Positions 27,926 through 37,701 of a stretch of 64,000 bases of DNA are shown here, piece by piece. The translations under genes were made by a program, and so were the position numbers. How positions within the stretch are numbered: position 1 is the first letter of the stretch; each line of letters starts with the position of its first letter. The notes below the pieces were generated by a model. That model saw nothing but the letters and a program-made list of their open reading frames with translations. It did not search any database and was not told the DNA's origin. Source of the stretch: Candidatus Schekmanbacteria bacterium. GTDB taxonomy: Bacteria; CSSED10-310; JACPHN01. The stretch spans positions 38,841 through 102,840 of the forward strand of contig JACPHN010000075.1 in NCBI GenBank assembly GCA_016188575.1, given 5' to 3'.

Positions 27926-29303
27926 GCTTGGGACGCTGGCACCCAAAGAACGTCAGGACCTGCTGCGGGCGCTTTATGAGCTCTGCCCGGAAGTGGAAGA
28001 GTCGGAGACCGGCTATTACCTACAGCTTGTGGGTTTGGGACTCATGCATCCGAGTGAGAACGAGTACCTTCGGCGCGTGCGCAACCGCTTGCGGGCACAG
28101 GGGCGGGAGCACGTCGCCATGGGTGCAGCAGGTGGGAGGTTTGCCGCGCGCGCGGCGGCTCAATGGGCGCAATCCCGCGGTTTCGAGGTGGTGCAGGTGC
28201 CACCGGGAGAAGAGTCGACCTTTATCGCGTCCTTGCCCTTGCCGTTCTTACCCGCGAGCGCGGAGCTCATCGTCATCCTCCGCGACCTCGGCCTGCGGAC
28301 CGCCGGTGATTTCGCGGCCCTGCCCCGCGCCGCTGTTGTCCGGCGCTTCGGGGAAAGCGGCGCCGCGTTGCTCGCACTCGCACAGGGGAGCGACTCCGCG
28401 CTCCTTTCCCCTACTCCCATGCCGCATGAGCACGCCGTTTCAGGTGAATTCGAGCCCCCCTTGGTGGAGCGCGCCTCGCTTATCGAAGCCTTTCGCAGGC
28501 AGACCGCGGTGCTCATGTGGCGACTGCGTCGCCAGCGCGTCCTTGTCGATACGTTGGTGGCAACCATGACCCCGGAGACATCATCGCCCCTTTCCGTGAC
28601 CCTGCGCGCAGCGGTTGCTACCCGTCAAGCAGCGATCTTCCTCGAGCTGTTCACGCTGGCGCTCGAGGATCTCGCCCGGAGCTCCGGCGCCGATGAGGAT
28701 GCCTCCGTGCCCAGGTTTCAACGCCTCACGGTTGCCGCCACGGAAATCACCCAGGAAGCTCCCGGGCAGCGCGTGCTGTTTGCGCGCTCGGGTGCACGCC
28801 GTAGCAACGCTTTCCTGCTCGCGCTGCTCCGACTTTCGCGCCGGCTTTCAGCGCCGGCGCTCGCAGTGCCCGTGCTCGTCCCCCACGACTTGCCCGACCG
28901 CGCCTTCTCGTCCCGGCCGCTCTTCAGCCACAGCGAATCGCTGCAGGGCCATCCCGCGCGCGCCTGGATGGCGGAGCATGCCATTCCCACTCCCGTCATG
29001 CGCCCCCCGCTCGGCGATCTACACGTGTCACAGACGCTCCGTTCACTGCTGTCGCTCGGCCCACTGCGCCGCGTGTCGCCGCCCTGCATGATCCGCATTT
29101 CCGAGAACACTGCGTTTTTCGGACCGCCCCACGCCATTCGCGCCTGGCAAGGCCCCTTCCGATTAGCAGGGCAATGGTGGCAGGAGAGCGCCTACACGCG
29201 CGAGTACTATCGGCTGCTCCTGGAGAATGACCGAAGCCTGCTGATCTTTCGCTCCCTGGACCCACCGGAGGCACCGTGGATGCTTGCCGGCGTCTTCGAT
29301 TGA
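27894..29303 (+). CDS. imuB: ImuB-like Y-family DNA polymerase homologue
   Basis: A 469-residue protein from ATG 27894, preceded by CGGAGGAACC. It follows the Y-family polymerase layout but looks like ImuB, the non-catalytic scaffold of the mutasome: the N-terminal metal-binding Asp/Glu residues are not evident, while the helix-hairpin-helix region (ILRDLGLRTAGDFAALPRAA) and the following LLALAQGSDSALLSP are typical. The C-terminal half carries RLAGQWWQESAYTREYYRLL and a terminal WMLAGVFD, the ImuB-like end. It would recruit a polymerase to lesions. It directly precedes the second kinase gene on the same strand with only about 110 bp between them, so read-through transcription is plausible. 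Confidence 0.72.
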   Translation: MKRVGFAFLPELGTLAPKERQDLLRALYELCPEVEESETGYYLQLVGLGLMHPSENEYLRRVRNRLRAQGREHVAMGAAGGRFAARAAAQWAQSRGFEVVQVPPGEESTFIASLPLPFLPASAELIVILRDLGLRTAGDFAALPRAAVVRRFGESGAALLALAQGSDSALLSPTPMPHEHAVSGEFEPPLVERASLIEAFRRQTAVLMWRLRRQRVLVDTLVATMTPETSSPLSVTLRAAVATRQAAIFLELFTLALEDLARSSGADEDASVPRFQRLTVAATEITQEAPGQRVLFARSGARRSNAFLLALLRLSRRLSAPALAVPVLVPHDLPDRAFSSRPLFSHSESLQGHPARAWMAEHAIPTPVMRPPLGDLHVSQTLRSLLSLGPLRRVSPPCMIRISENTAFFGPPHAIRAWQGPFRLAGQWWQESAYTREYYRLLLENDRSLLIFRSLDPPEAPWMLAGVFD

Positions 29304-29414
29304 TCCGGCGGTGCGCCGCAGGAAGGGCCCATGCTCGACCAGGATGACCAGGGGGATTGCCAAGCGCGCACGTCCGAAATACGGTACTGCTCTTCTAAGC
29401 TGCGTGGGCAAGAC

Positions 29415-32400
29415 ATGAGCAACGCCATTCGCCAACCGAGAATCGGACCGTTTCGCCTCTTGAGCACCCTCGGACAGGGCGCCATGGGTGTCGTGCACCT
29501 GGCCGTAAGCGTCGAAACGGGGGTTTCCGTCGCGCTCAAGACGCTGGCCGCTCCCACCGAGCAGCACCTTCCCGCGATCCGCAGGGAAATCCAGGCGCTC
29601 GCGGCCCTGCGCCACCCCAATATTGTCCGCGTGGTCGCGCACGGCGTCCACGCCGGCCTGCCGTGGTGCGCGCTGGAGCTCGTCGATGGCGTCGGGCTCG
29701 TGCCATTTTGCCGCAAGCTGTGGCATCCCAGAGCTCCACAGGGCGCCGCGCACAAGGCGACCAACCTGCGCGCCCTGCTCACCGTCGTGCGCCGGCTCTG
29801 CGAACCTCTCGCCTACCTGCACGGTGAGGGAATCGTCCATCAGGATCTCAAGCCCGACAACGTGCTCGTGCGCTCCGACGGCCAGCCGGTGATCGTCGAC
29901 TTTGGACTCGTGTCCCGTTTCGGCAGCGGGGAGGCAGACGAGGACGGCTGGTCGCGCGAAGTCCTGGAAAAATCGCCATCCGGTTCCGGCACCATCCCGT
30001 ACATGGCCCCAGAGATACTCCGGGGCGAGCTGATCGATGCCCGCACCGACCTCTATGCCGTGGGTTGCATGCTGTATGAGCTGCTGACCGAGCAGGTTCC
30101 CTTCGCCGAACAGTCGAGCCGCGACATGGTGATGGCGCACCTGCGCAGCACGCCACGACCTCCAAGCGAGCTCGTCGATGGCATTCCCAAAGCCCTGGAC
30201 GCGCTCATTGGCCGCCTGCTGATGAAGGACGCCCGCGCGCGCCTGGGTTATGCCGAGGACCTGGCCGCCGAGCTTGAACGGCTCGGCGCTTCAAGAGATG
30301 GACTGCTCGCTGGCCCGCCCCCGCGTCCCTACCTGTACCGACCGCGGTTCGTCGGCCGCGAAGAGACGCTGGAAACCCTGAATGACGCCATGCCGCGCTA
30401 CGGGAGCGGCCACGGGCGCCTCCTGCTGTTGCGCGGTGAAAGTGGTGTCGGCAAGACCCGCTTTGCGCTGGAAGCCATGCACAGCCCGCGCCTGCGGGGT
30501 GCCCGCGTGATGATTGGCGAATGCCCGCCTCCCGGCACCGGCGGAGCTCTTCTCTGCGCCTTCCGCGGCCCGCTGGAGACCCTTGTCGACCACTGTCGCA
30601 CCGGCGGCCGGCAGGCCAGCGACGCGATAATCGGCCAGCGTGGAAAGGCGCTGGAGGCGTACCACCCGAGTATCCGTGACCTCCCCGGGCAAGACGCCTA
30701 CCCGGAAGTCCCGGAGCTCCCGCCCGACATTGCGCGGCAGCGGCTGTACACGGCCTTTGTCGATTCCCTGCGCGCATGGCTCGGCGAGAAACCGGCCGTT
30801 CTGATGCTCGACGACCTGCAGTGGGCCGACGAGCTGAGCATGGGGCTGCTGCAGCACCTCGCCGCGCCGACGCAGCTCACCGCGCTACCTGTGCTGATAC
30901 TGGCCACCTATCGGCGCGAAGAGGCCACTGCGGCACTGAACGGCCTGGCGGCCCAGCCGGCGGCGACCGTGATCGACTTGCAGCGCCTCGACGCGGCGAC
31001 CGTCGGCGCGATGGTCGCCGACATGCTGGCCATGGATCAGCCGCCCGGCGAGCTCGCAGAGCGCCTGCACCGCTACTCGGAGGGCAATCCATTCTTTGTG
31101 GCCGAGTACCTGCGCGCCGCGATCGCCGCGGGACTGCTGCAGCGCGACCCCCAAGGGCGCTGGCAACCCGCGGGCGAGGATTGGGATCTCGCGTTGCCGA
31201 AGTCGCTGGAGCGACTGGTGCAAAGGAGGATTACAGACCTCCCGGCTGCGGCGCTAAAGGTGGCACAGGCGGCCGCGGTGGTTGGCCGCGAGGCGCGGCT
31301 CGAGCTCCTGGGCACCGTCACAGGGCTCGATGAGGCGGAGCTGTTCCTGGCCTGGAGCGAGCTTCGGCGCCGTGAGGTCCTCGACGAGGCCAGCGGCGGG
31401 TGCCTGCGCTTTGCTCATGAAACGATCCGCGAGGCAACCTACGCGGCCTTGTCCAAGGAGGAGCGCGAGCCGCTCCACCGCCTCGTTGCGGAAGGGCTGG
31501 AGGGGCTGGTCGGCGAGCTGGATGAGCACCTCAGCGAGCTCGGGCGGCACTGGGAGGAGGCCGGCGAGCGCGAACGCGCCGCTTCCTGTTACTTGCGGGC
31601 GGCACGGCGTAATCGCCGGCAATACGGGCTCGTCGAGGCGGAAGCGAGCTACCGCGCGTACCTGCGCTTGCAGACTGTGGAGACTGCCGAAAGAGTCGAA
31701 GCCAGCGTGGAGCTCGCAGAGGGCGTCCTGTACGTCCAGGGACGACTCCGCGAGGCCCTGGCGGAGCTGGAAGACGCGGACCGACGGGCCGCGGAGCTTG
31801 GGGCGCGAACGGTGCAGTGGCGCGCGCTGTGCACGCTGGCGCTGGTCAGCCACGATCTCGGGAAGGTGAGCGACGCCAACCAGATGCTCGAAGAGGCGCT
31901 CGCGATCGCCCGCGAGACCGGCGACGAAAACGGCGAGGCGCGCACGCTGGCCGCGCAAGCGTTGCAGGCCTATCAGTCCGGTCAGCTCGCCGCGGCGAGC
32001 GCGCTGTTCAGCGCCGCTCGCGAGCGCTACGGCCGCCGCGGGGACCGCCTCAATGAAGGCCTGACGCTCAATAGCCTCGCCGTCATCGCCGCCGCGGAAG
32101 GCAATGTCGATGGCGCCGTGGCGCTGTCCAAAGAAGCACTCGAGCTTCTTCGGGCCGCGCAAAACCGGATGGGCGAAGCGGCGTGCCTGGGCAATCTCGC
32201 CAACTTGCTCGAAGAGCTGGGACGCGAGGACGAGGCGGAGCGCCTGCAGCGAAGCGCGCTGGCCATTCTCCGGCAAGTCGGTCACCGGCTCTTCGAAGGC
32301 GTTACTCTCAACAACCTGGCGAGCCTGAGTCTCAATGCGGGAAACCTCGCGGAGGCGTCGCTGCTATGCGAGCAAAGTCTGCCGATCTTTCGCGAGCTCG

Positions 32401-32864
32401 GCCACCGGCGCTTCGAGGCGCACGCGATTTACTGTCGCGCCCGCATCGCCGCGGACACGGACCACTTCGAGCAGGCCATGTCGGACCTGGACGAGGCGCT
32501 CGCGATCCTGCGTCAGATCGGCGACCGTCGCGTCGAGGGGGCGGTGCTGCTGACGCGCTCGACCTTGCAGCGGCGGCGCGGCTTGTTGGAGGCGGCCGCG
32601 GCGGATCTGGACAGTGCTGAGGCGCTGCTCGCCGCGGCGGGGCACGTTCGCGATCGCGTTCAGGTGGCGTGCGAGCGCGGCTTCCTCGCGCTGGCTCAGG
32701 GGGCGAGCGCCGCCGCGCACATCGCGACCGCGCGCCAACATGCCGCGACGTTGGGCGCCGGCGGTGGCGGCCGGGTGGGGACGATCCTCGCGCAACTGGA
32801 GCGGGCTCAGGACGAGCGTGAAGCTACCGCCGGATCGGCCGCACCGGCCGTGCCCTGGCAATGA
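29415..32864 (+). CDS. Ser/Thr protein kinase with AAA-type ATPase and TPR repeats (paralogue 2)
   Basis: About 1149 residues from ATG 29415 (an upstream in-frame ATG at 29331 would add 28 unconvincing residues). The kinase domain has Gly loop GQGAMG (20-25), Lys42, catalytic loop HQDLKPDN (142-149) with Gln instead of the usual Arg, DFG (162-164) and MAPE. The linker PPPRPYLYRPRFVGREE leads to an ATPase with Walker A GESGVGKT and Walker B LMLDDLQWADE. The C-terminal third is TPR-like (ALAIARETGDENGEARTLAA). It is collinear with the gene at 10068 but clearly diverged. Position after imuAB and a 4-nt overlap with the following secreted protein suggest an operon. The HQD change implies activation-loop phosphorylation is not needed (inference). 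Confidence 0.93.
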   Translation: MSNAIRQPRIGPFRLLSTLGQGAMGVVHLAVSVETGVSVALKTLAAPTEQHLPAIRREIQALAALRHPNIVRVVAHGVHAGLPWCALELVDGVGLVPFCRKLWHPRAPQGAAHKATNLRALLTVVRRLCEPLAYLHGEGIVHQDLKPDNVLVRSDGQPVIVDFGLVSRFGSGEADEDGWSREVLEKSPSGSGTIPYMAPEILRGELIDARTDLYAVGCMLYELLTEQVPFAEQSSRDMVMAHLRSTPRPPSELVDGIPKALDALIGRLLMKDARARLGYAEDLAAELERLGASRDGLLAGPPPRPYLYRPRFVGREETLETLNDAMPRYGSGHGRLLLLRGESGVGKTRFALEAMHSPRLRGARVMIGECPPPGTGGALLCAFRGPLETLVDHCRTGGRQASDAIIGQRGKALEAYHPSIRDLPGQDAYPEVPELPPDIARQRLYTAFVDSLRAWLGEKPAVLMLDDLQWADELSMGLLQHLAAPTQLTALPVLILATYRREEATAALNGLAAQPAATVIDLQRLDAATVGAMVADMLAMDQPPGELAERLHRYSEGNPFFVAEYLRAAIAAGLLQRDPQGRWQPAGEDWDLALPKSLERLVQRRITDLPAAALKVAQAAAVVGREARLELLGTVTGLDEAELFLAWSELRRREVLDEASGGCLRFAHETIREATYAALSKEEREPLHRLVAEGLEGLVGELDEHLSELGRHWEEAGERERAASCYLRAARRNRRQYGLVEAEASYRAYLRLQTVETAERVEASVELAEGVLYVQGRLREALAELEDADRRAAELGARTVQWRALCTLALVSHDLGKVSDANQMLEEALAIARETGDENGEARTLAAQALQAYQSGQLAAASALFSAARERYGRRGDRLNEGLTLNSLAVIAAAEGNVDGAVALSKEALELLRAAQNRMGEAACLGNLANLLEELGREDEAERLQRSALAILRQVGHRLFEGVTLNNLASLSLNAGNLAEASLLCEQSLPIFRELGHRRFEAHAIYCRARIAADTDHFEQAMSDLDEALAILRQIGDRRVEGAVLLTRSTLQRRRGLLEAAAADLDSAEALLAAAGHVRDRVQVACERGFLALAQGASAAAHIATARQHAATLGAGGGGRVGTILAQLERAQDEREATAGSAAPAVPWQ

Positions 32865-35029
32865 GGCGAATCTGCTCTTTCATGCTGAGTATGGGCCTGG
32901 CATTGCTCGTCGGGCTTCCGACCTCCCTCGGTGCTGACCGGGACACGCGCGCCGCAGCCCAGGCCGCGGTGCAGCGCGCCATGGCCGCCCTGGAAGCCAA
33001 ACGATACGAGGAGCTCCGGGAGAATCTTCTCACGGCGCTATCATACCGTCCGGATCACCCGGTGCTGCTTGCGTATCTCGCGAGAGCAGAGGCGCTGACC
33101 GGCCACGCTCCGGAATCCTTGCATCGCCTCCATCGCCTGCTCGAGCTCGGCGTCGATCCTGACCTCGATTTCGCTGCCACGGGCGAGCTCGGCAGCGTCC
33201 TTCTCCTCCCCGAATTCGCCGACTTTGCTGCGCGCCGCGAAGCGCTGCAGCGACCGATTCTACGATCCAACGCCCGGTGCCGCCTGTCGGCGCCACGTTT
33301 CCTCCCCGAAGGCGTGGCGTGGAACGTCGCCACGGAGATGCTCTATGTCAGCAGTGTCCACGAGCGACGAATCGTCGCGGTCGACGCGCAGTGCGCCGAA
33401 CGGCGGATCGCCGGCCCGGAGCAGGGACTCGACGCCGTCCTCGGTATGGTCTTCGACGCGGCGCGCAACGCGTTGTGGGCGGTCACGACCGCGCTACCGG
33501 AAATGACGGGCTACCGGGAAGGCGATGCGCATCGGTCGCGACTGGTCATGATTCCGCTCGGGCAGACGGACGCGGAGCCGCCGCGATTCTACGAGTGCGC
33601 CGCCGTGCCGCCGGGAAGTAGCGTGGAGCGGCCTGCACCGGAGCTCAACGACGTCACCCTGGCTCCGTCCGGAGAGGTGTTCGTCGCCGACAGCCGCGGC
33701 GGCGCCATTTACCGCCTGGCGAATCCGCAAGGCGCGCTGCAGCCGCTCGTTCCGGCGGGCACGTTCGTGTCGCCGGGAGGTCTGGCAACGGATGGTGGCG
33801 GCAAGTTTTTGTACGTCGCCGATTACGCGGGTCAGCTCGCCCGTGTCGAAATCGCCTCCGGCGCAGTGCTTCCTCTCACCCTCCCCGCGGATCTTACGCT
33901 GTACGGAGTCGACGGGCTGGCGCGGCACGGTGCCGCGCTCATTGCCGTCCAGAACGGCATTCGACCGCATCGGGTACTCTCGCTCCAGCTCTCGGACGCC
34001 GGAGACCGCGTCATCGCCTCCGAGGTGCTCGAACGCGCCCACCCCGCCTACCACGAGCCCACGCTCGGGGTCGTGGCCGGCGACACGTTCACCTTCGTGG
34101 CGAACAGTCAGTGGGAGCTCTTCGGCGCGACCGGCGCTGGTGGCGGAGCTGCCGAGCAAGAGACATCTCCGCCGCTCCTCCTGCGCCTGCCCTTGGGCGA
34201 GTCCGGGCCGGCGGCGGGTCTCGCCGAGCGTGAGCGGGCCTTCTCCGATCGCTCGGAGGCGCGCGGCGTGCGCGATGCCTTTCTCGAGTTCCTCGACGGT
34301 GACGCGATGCTCTTTCGCCCGCACCCTGTCAACGGGCGGGAGCATACGCAACAGCAACCCGATCCTCCCATCGGTCTGGTCTGGCGCCCCGCGCGCGTGG
34401 AAGTGTCTGCTTCCGGCGATCTGGGCTATTCGACCGGACCCTTCGTCGTCACCAAGAAAGGCGAGGCGTCGCCTGCGGGCGCCGGCCGGTTTTTTTCGAT
34501 CTGGCGCCGGGACGAGCTGGGCGAGTGGAAGGTGCTCGTGGACGCGGGTGCCGACGTCACCACCGCCTCGCCCGCGGATTCCTTGCGCACCACCTGTCAG
34601 CTCCTGTCCAGCCGGAGCCCGCGCGGCGCGGCCGGCGCCGATCATCGCGGCGATCAGGCAGCGCTCGATCTCGCCGAGGCGCGGTTGCAGGCCGTCTTCA
34701 CCTCAGCCGCCGGGACGGTCGCGGAGCGCCTTGCCGATATCGTTACCACCGACGGCTTCGCGCTGCGCGAGGGAGCCGGCGAAATACCGCTGGCCGGGCG
34801 TGCGGATGCCCGTGCGCTCAGTTATCCACCGGGAACCGCATTCGCCAGCCTGCGCTCAGGGATCTCGGCGGCGGGAGACCTCGCCTTCTCGGTTGCCGCG
34901 TATCGACTACCGGGCACCGCAGGCGACGCGGCACCGGATGGTTATGCGGTTCGCGTGTGGCGCTTCAGAGATCGATCCTGGCGCCTGGTAGCCGATAGCT
35001 CCACTCCCGTCCCCAGGCAAGCGCCCTGA
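32861..35029 (+). CDS. Secreted beta-propeller protein with two NTF2-like C-terminal domains
   Basis: A 722-residue exported protein. Residues 1-24 are a signal peptide. Residues about 30-100 are helical and TPR-like (ENLLTALSYRPDHPVLLAYL). Residues about 140-440 form a six-bladed NHL/SMP-30-like propeller (EGVAWNVATEMLYVSSVHER, SGEVFVADSRGGAIYRL, GKFLYVADYAGQLARV). Two similar domains follow (about 445-575 and 610-722), each with FLEFLDGDAMLFRP- or IVTTDGFALREG-like strands and ending in WKVLVD or WRLVAD; these match DUF4440/SnoaL-type NTF2 folds. The start overlaps the kinase stop by 4 nt (ATGA), so the secreted protein and kinase are translationally coupled. Its ligand is unknown. Confidence 0.8.
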   Translation: MRRICSFMLSMGLALLVGLPTSLGADRDTRAAAQAAVQRAMAALEAKRYEELRENLLTALSYRPDHPVLLAYLARAEALTGHAPESLHRLHRLLELGVDPDLDFAATGELGSVLLLPEFADFAARREALQRPILRSNARCRLSAPRFLPEGVAWNVATEMLYVSSVHERRIVAVDAQCAERRIAGPEQGLDAVLGMVFDAARNALWAVTTALPEMTGYREGDAHRSRLVMIPLGQTDAEPPRFYECAAVPPGSSVERPAPELNDVTLAPSGEVFVADSRGGAIYRLANPQGALQPLVPAGTFVSPGGLATDGGGKFLYVADYAGQLARVEIASGAVLPLTLPADLTLYGVDGLARHGAALIAVQNGIRPHRVLSLQLSDAGDRVIASEVLERAHPAYHEPTLGVVAGDTFTFVANSQWELFGATGAGGGAAEQETSPPLLLRLPLGESGPAAGLAERERAFSDRSEARGVRDAFLEFLDGDAMLFRPHPVNGREHTQQQPDPPIGLVWRPARVEVSASGDLGYSTGPFVVTKKGEASPAGAGRFFSIWRRDELGEWKVLVDAGADVTTASPADSLRTTCQLLSSRSPRGAAGADHRGDQAALDLAEARLQAVFTSAAGTVAERLADIVTTDGFALREGAGEIPLAGRADARALSYPPGTAFASLRSGISAAGDLAFSVAAYRLPGTAGDAAPDGYAVRVWRFRDRSWRLVADSSTPVPRQAP

Positions 35030-35070
35030 GACCGGGCGGCGGCGGAAGCGCCGGGCGCCGGCCGCCGCCA

Positions 35071-36153
35071 CTACGGGACGGGGAAAGACAGCGGTCGCGC
35101 CCGATAGACGTGACCGAAAGCGAGCCCCGTGAGGAATCCAACGACGTGCACGTCCCAGGCGATGCCCCCACCGTTGGCCGGCGTGCGCGCCAGCATGCTC
35201 AGGAGCTGCAGCAGGAACCAGAGGCCGAGATAGGTGAGCGCCGGGAGGCGAAAACGCATGAAGAAGATTACGGTGTAGACTTTTGCTCGTGGGAATAAGG
35301 CTACATAGGCGCCCATCAGCCCCGCCACGGCTCCGGACGCACCGCCGAGCGGAATCTCGCTCGATGGGTAGATCGTCACGTGCGCAAGCGCCCCCGCGAG
35401 ACCCGCTGCAAGATACAGCAGCAAGAAGCGGCCCTGCTCTAGCGCGTCCTCGACGTTGTCGCCGAACACCCGCAGGAACCACAGGTTGCCGAGCAAGTGG
35501 ACCCAATTGAAGTGAAGAAACAAATGGGTAACCAGGGCCAGCGGCGCCGCTCCGCGCCAGAGCTCGACGGGCACGAGCCCGAGGGCTTGCACCGCAACGC
35601 GCGAGGTGCCCGGGTCGGACACTTCCCCGGCGATGATCGGAACGAACGCCAGCGCGTTCAACGCCAGCAGGAACGTGGTGACCAGCGGCCTGCGGCCGAG
35701 CGGGTGCCACACCTCCAGCGGCAGCGCGGTAAACAGTTGGAACAGGTAGCTCATCGCCGTCGGTTTGGGCGCGAGCCCCATCTCCGGGTGCTGCCCGCCT
35801 TCGTGGACGAGGTCACGCAGCGTCAGGCACTCGCCGGCATCGAGCCAGAGCCCGGCGCACGCCGGGCATACATCGACCTCCACGCCGCGGCCGGCGAAGC
35901 TGACCAGATGCTCGATCAGCTCTGTCCGATCGCGCGGGCAGGCCAATCCTGAGAGTTGCTCCAGGCCATCCAGGCGCGACGACAGCCAGATTGCCGGCTC
36001 CGCGGACACGCCGATTGCCCGCGCCGCTTCGCCGGCATCCAGCCACGTCCCGCCGCAATGGGGACAGTGATCGAGCTCGACGCCCCGGTACGGGACCGTT
36101 TGCAGGAAAGCCCGACAGCGCGGGCACAGACATCGGTTGACGCCTGAGCTCAT
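35071..36153 (-). CDS. Rhomboid intramembrane protease with two N-terminal zinc fingers
   Basis: A 360-residue protein; the start at 36153 has GGAGG five bases upstream. Two TFIIB-like zinc ribbons come first: CPRC/CPHCGGTWLDAGE (10-42) and CPRD/CPACAGLWLDAGE (72-108). The rhomboid domain spans about 155-350 with six to seven helices. The catalytic Ser273 lies in GGASGAVAGLMGAY and His336 in WDVHVVGFLTG; the loop with HLFLHFNWVHLLGNLWFL is canonical. It cleaves transmembrane helices of other proteins. The zinc-finger fusion is known in some bacteria, where the head may bind a substrate. It is a single reverse gene convergent with the propeller gene. Confidence 0.93.
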   Translation of the reverse strand: MSSGVNRCLCPRCRAFLQTVPYRGVELDHCPHCGGTWLDAGEAARAIGVSAEPAIWLSSRLDGLEQLSGLACPRDRTELIEHLVSFAGRGVEVDVCPACAGLWLDAGECLTLRDLVHEGGQHPEMGLAPKPTAMSYLFQLFTALPLEVWHPLGRRPLVTTFLLALNALAFVPIIAGEVSDPGTSRVAVQALGLVPVELWRGAAPLALVTHLFLHFNWVHLLGNLWFLRVFGDNVEDALEQGRFLLLYLAAGLAGALAHVTIYPSSEIPLGGASGAVAGLMGAYVALFPRAKVYTVIFFMRFRLPALTYLGLWFLLQLLSMLARTPANGGGIAWDVHVVGFLTGLAFGHVYRARPLSFPVP

Positions 36154-36262
36154 GGGAACCTCCGCCGCGAGAGAGCGGTTGCACCGATTCGCCCGCATCG
36201 CGGTGGTCGGCGACACGGTCGATCTACCGCCTGCGGCGAGAGATGTCAACTGCGCGCTACGT

Positions 36263-36327
36263 CCACAATCCACCGTCGGTTCGCCTGCAAGCTATTCGGA
36301 AAGCGCATCACGAAGACCCCCCACCGG
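36263..36327. repeat. MITE-like repeat, truncated copy 3
   Basis: Left end of the dispersed repeat (ATCCACCGTCGGTTCG, TGCAAGCT, AAGCGCATCACGAAGA), cut off where the ISKra4-like left end begins near 36328, which suggests the insertion sequence landed in it. Confidence 0.55.
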
Positions 36328-36703
36328 TGTCGGTCCGGAGTGTCGGACCTTGCCGATTCGACCAGATTGGGGAACGAGGGGTTGACGAAGCGCGATGGAC
36401 TGTCCAGGGTGTTAACTGAGACGCCTGGAACGCGTTGTTGACACCCATTCAGGAGGACAGTCCGGTGACATCGTTGCCGAATTCGATGATCGAGTCTATC
36501 GCCGAAGCCCACTTCGAGCTCGCTTCGAACGAAGCCTTTCGCCGCTTATTGGCTTATGTCGACGAGCAAATGAACCGGGCTCCGGACGAGATCGCCGCGG
36601 ATCTCGCCGACATCGAGGCCAACGTGAGGGAGCTGCTCAATCGGTTGGGCAGTGAGATTACCGCGGCCACGCTCGCGCGGCTCGACGTCCGGGCGAATGG
36701 ATG
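36328..36703 (+). mobile_element. ISKra4-like element, left-end fragment (copy A)
   Basis: The leader (36328-36464) matches the reverse copy at 40578-40715 and the copy near 62360. A hairpin GGACTGTCC (36397-36405) / GGACAGTCC (36455-36463) buries the AGGAGG ribosome site of the transposase. The coding part starts at GTG 36465 (TSLPNSMIESIAEAHF) and stops after about 79 residues (LARLDVRANG), so more than 80 percent of the transposase is gone. The remaining segment is the helical N-terminus of ISKra4-family transposases. Confidence 0.75.
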
Positions 36704-36804
36704 AGAAAGGGGACCGACTCCACACGATCCGGCGCCGGACGGCGAAACGGGTGTAAGGTGATCCTGAGTCGATGCGCGCCCCAGGCCTGGGGCAAGGAGG
36801 TCGC

Positions 36805-37701
36805 TTGAGCAAGGGCACGATCACGGCGCGCGGCCCCGTCGGCCGCAGGCTCATCCAGATGCTGCGCCGAGAGCGGGGCCGGAAGGTCGTCAGCTTCGCC
36901 ACCATGGCCGCGGGCGCCCAGCACGCCCGCGACCTGCAGCAGTCCGCGATCTCTCGCGACGAGCTGGACAAGCACGATCCCTCCCACGGCTGGTACGTCC
37001 TCGCCCGGCACCAGCTCTCGATCTTCATCCAGCAGACCGCGGCGCTGCGCGAGACGCGGTGCTTCACCGACCCGATCAACGACGCCGAGGACGAGTACAT
37101 GCCCACCGGTCCGCCGATGAGCCCGTTGACCCGGAGCTACTTCTTCTTCTGCTCGGCCTGCGACCTCTCGCCGAAGGGTGACGGCGAGACGCTCGCCAGC
37201 GCCACGCTCGACTTGGTGCGGGAGATCGGCACCGAGCCCCATCTGCTCGCCGCCATGGACGCCCTTGAGCGGTCGCGGATGGGGCTGTGGGTGCATCAGG
37301 GGCTCGACGGCAACCGCGTCGTGCTGCGGGAGCTGGTCACCGACGAGGAGCATCGGTGCGTCGTGCCGTCCGGCTACCGGGGGCGCAAGGGCGAGGTGTG
37401 GCTCGTGCGCGTGCTCCCCCCAGGTGCGCCCGGCCTTCACGCTGTCGTTATCACGACGCCCTACGTGCTCATCCGCACCGCGCCGGCGCACTGGCTCGCC
37501 TACCTGGACCGAGCGCTCGGGTCGTGCCCGGCCGAGCAGCGCCGGAAGGTCTACCCCCTGCTGATGAAGTACGGCGAGAACCCGCGCTATTGGCCGGAGT
37601 ACGTCTTCGCGGGCTACGTCAACTACCAGTCGGACGTGGTGTTCCTCACGGGGTTGCCCGACATCAAGGCGAGCCAGCCGCACTCGCGAATCAACTCGTG
37701 A
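36805..37701 (+). CDS. Uncharacterised 298-residue protein upstream of helicase remnant
   Basis: An intact gene starting at TTG 36805, which follows AAGGAGG by 4 nt; an ATG at 36772 is possible but has no ribosome site. I do not recognise the family. Visible segments are LIQMLRRERGRKVVSFATMA, DKHDPSHGWYVLARHQLSIF, a polar loop with AEDEYMPTGPPMSP, FFFCSACDLSPKGDGETLAS and EYVFAGYVNYQSDVVFLTG. No signal peptide or membrane helix. The stop overlaps the GTG of the next gene, a DUF3427-type helicase remnant, so it was co-translated with a DNA-processing enzyme. Both sides are insertion-sequence relics, which marks the pair as an accessory cassette; a defence or repair role is only a possibility. 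Confidence 0.6.
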   Translation: MSKGTITARGPVGRRLIQMLRRERGRKVVSFATMAAGAQHARDLQQSAISRDELDKHDPSHGWYVLARHQLSIFIQQTAALRETRCFTDPINDAEDEYMPTGPPMSPLTRSYFFFCSACDLSPKGDGETLASATLDLVREIGTEPHLLAAMDALERSRMGLWVHQGLDGNRVVLRELVTDEEHRCVVPSGYRGRKGEVWLVRVLPPGAPGLHAVVITTPYVLIRTAPAHWLAYLDRALGSCPAEQRRKVYPLLMKYGENPRYWPEYVFAGYVNYQSDVVFLTGLPDIKASQPHSRINS

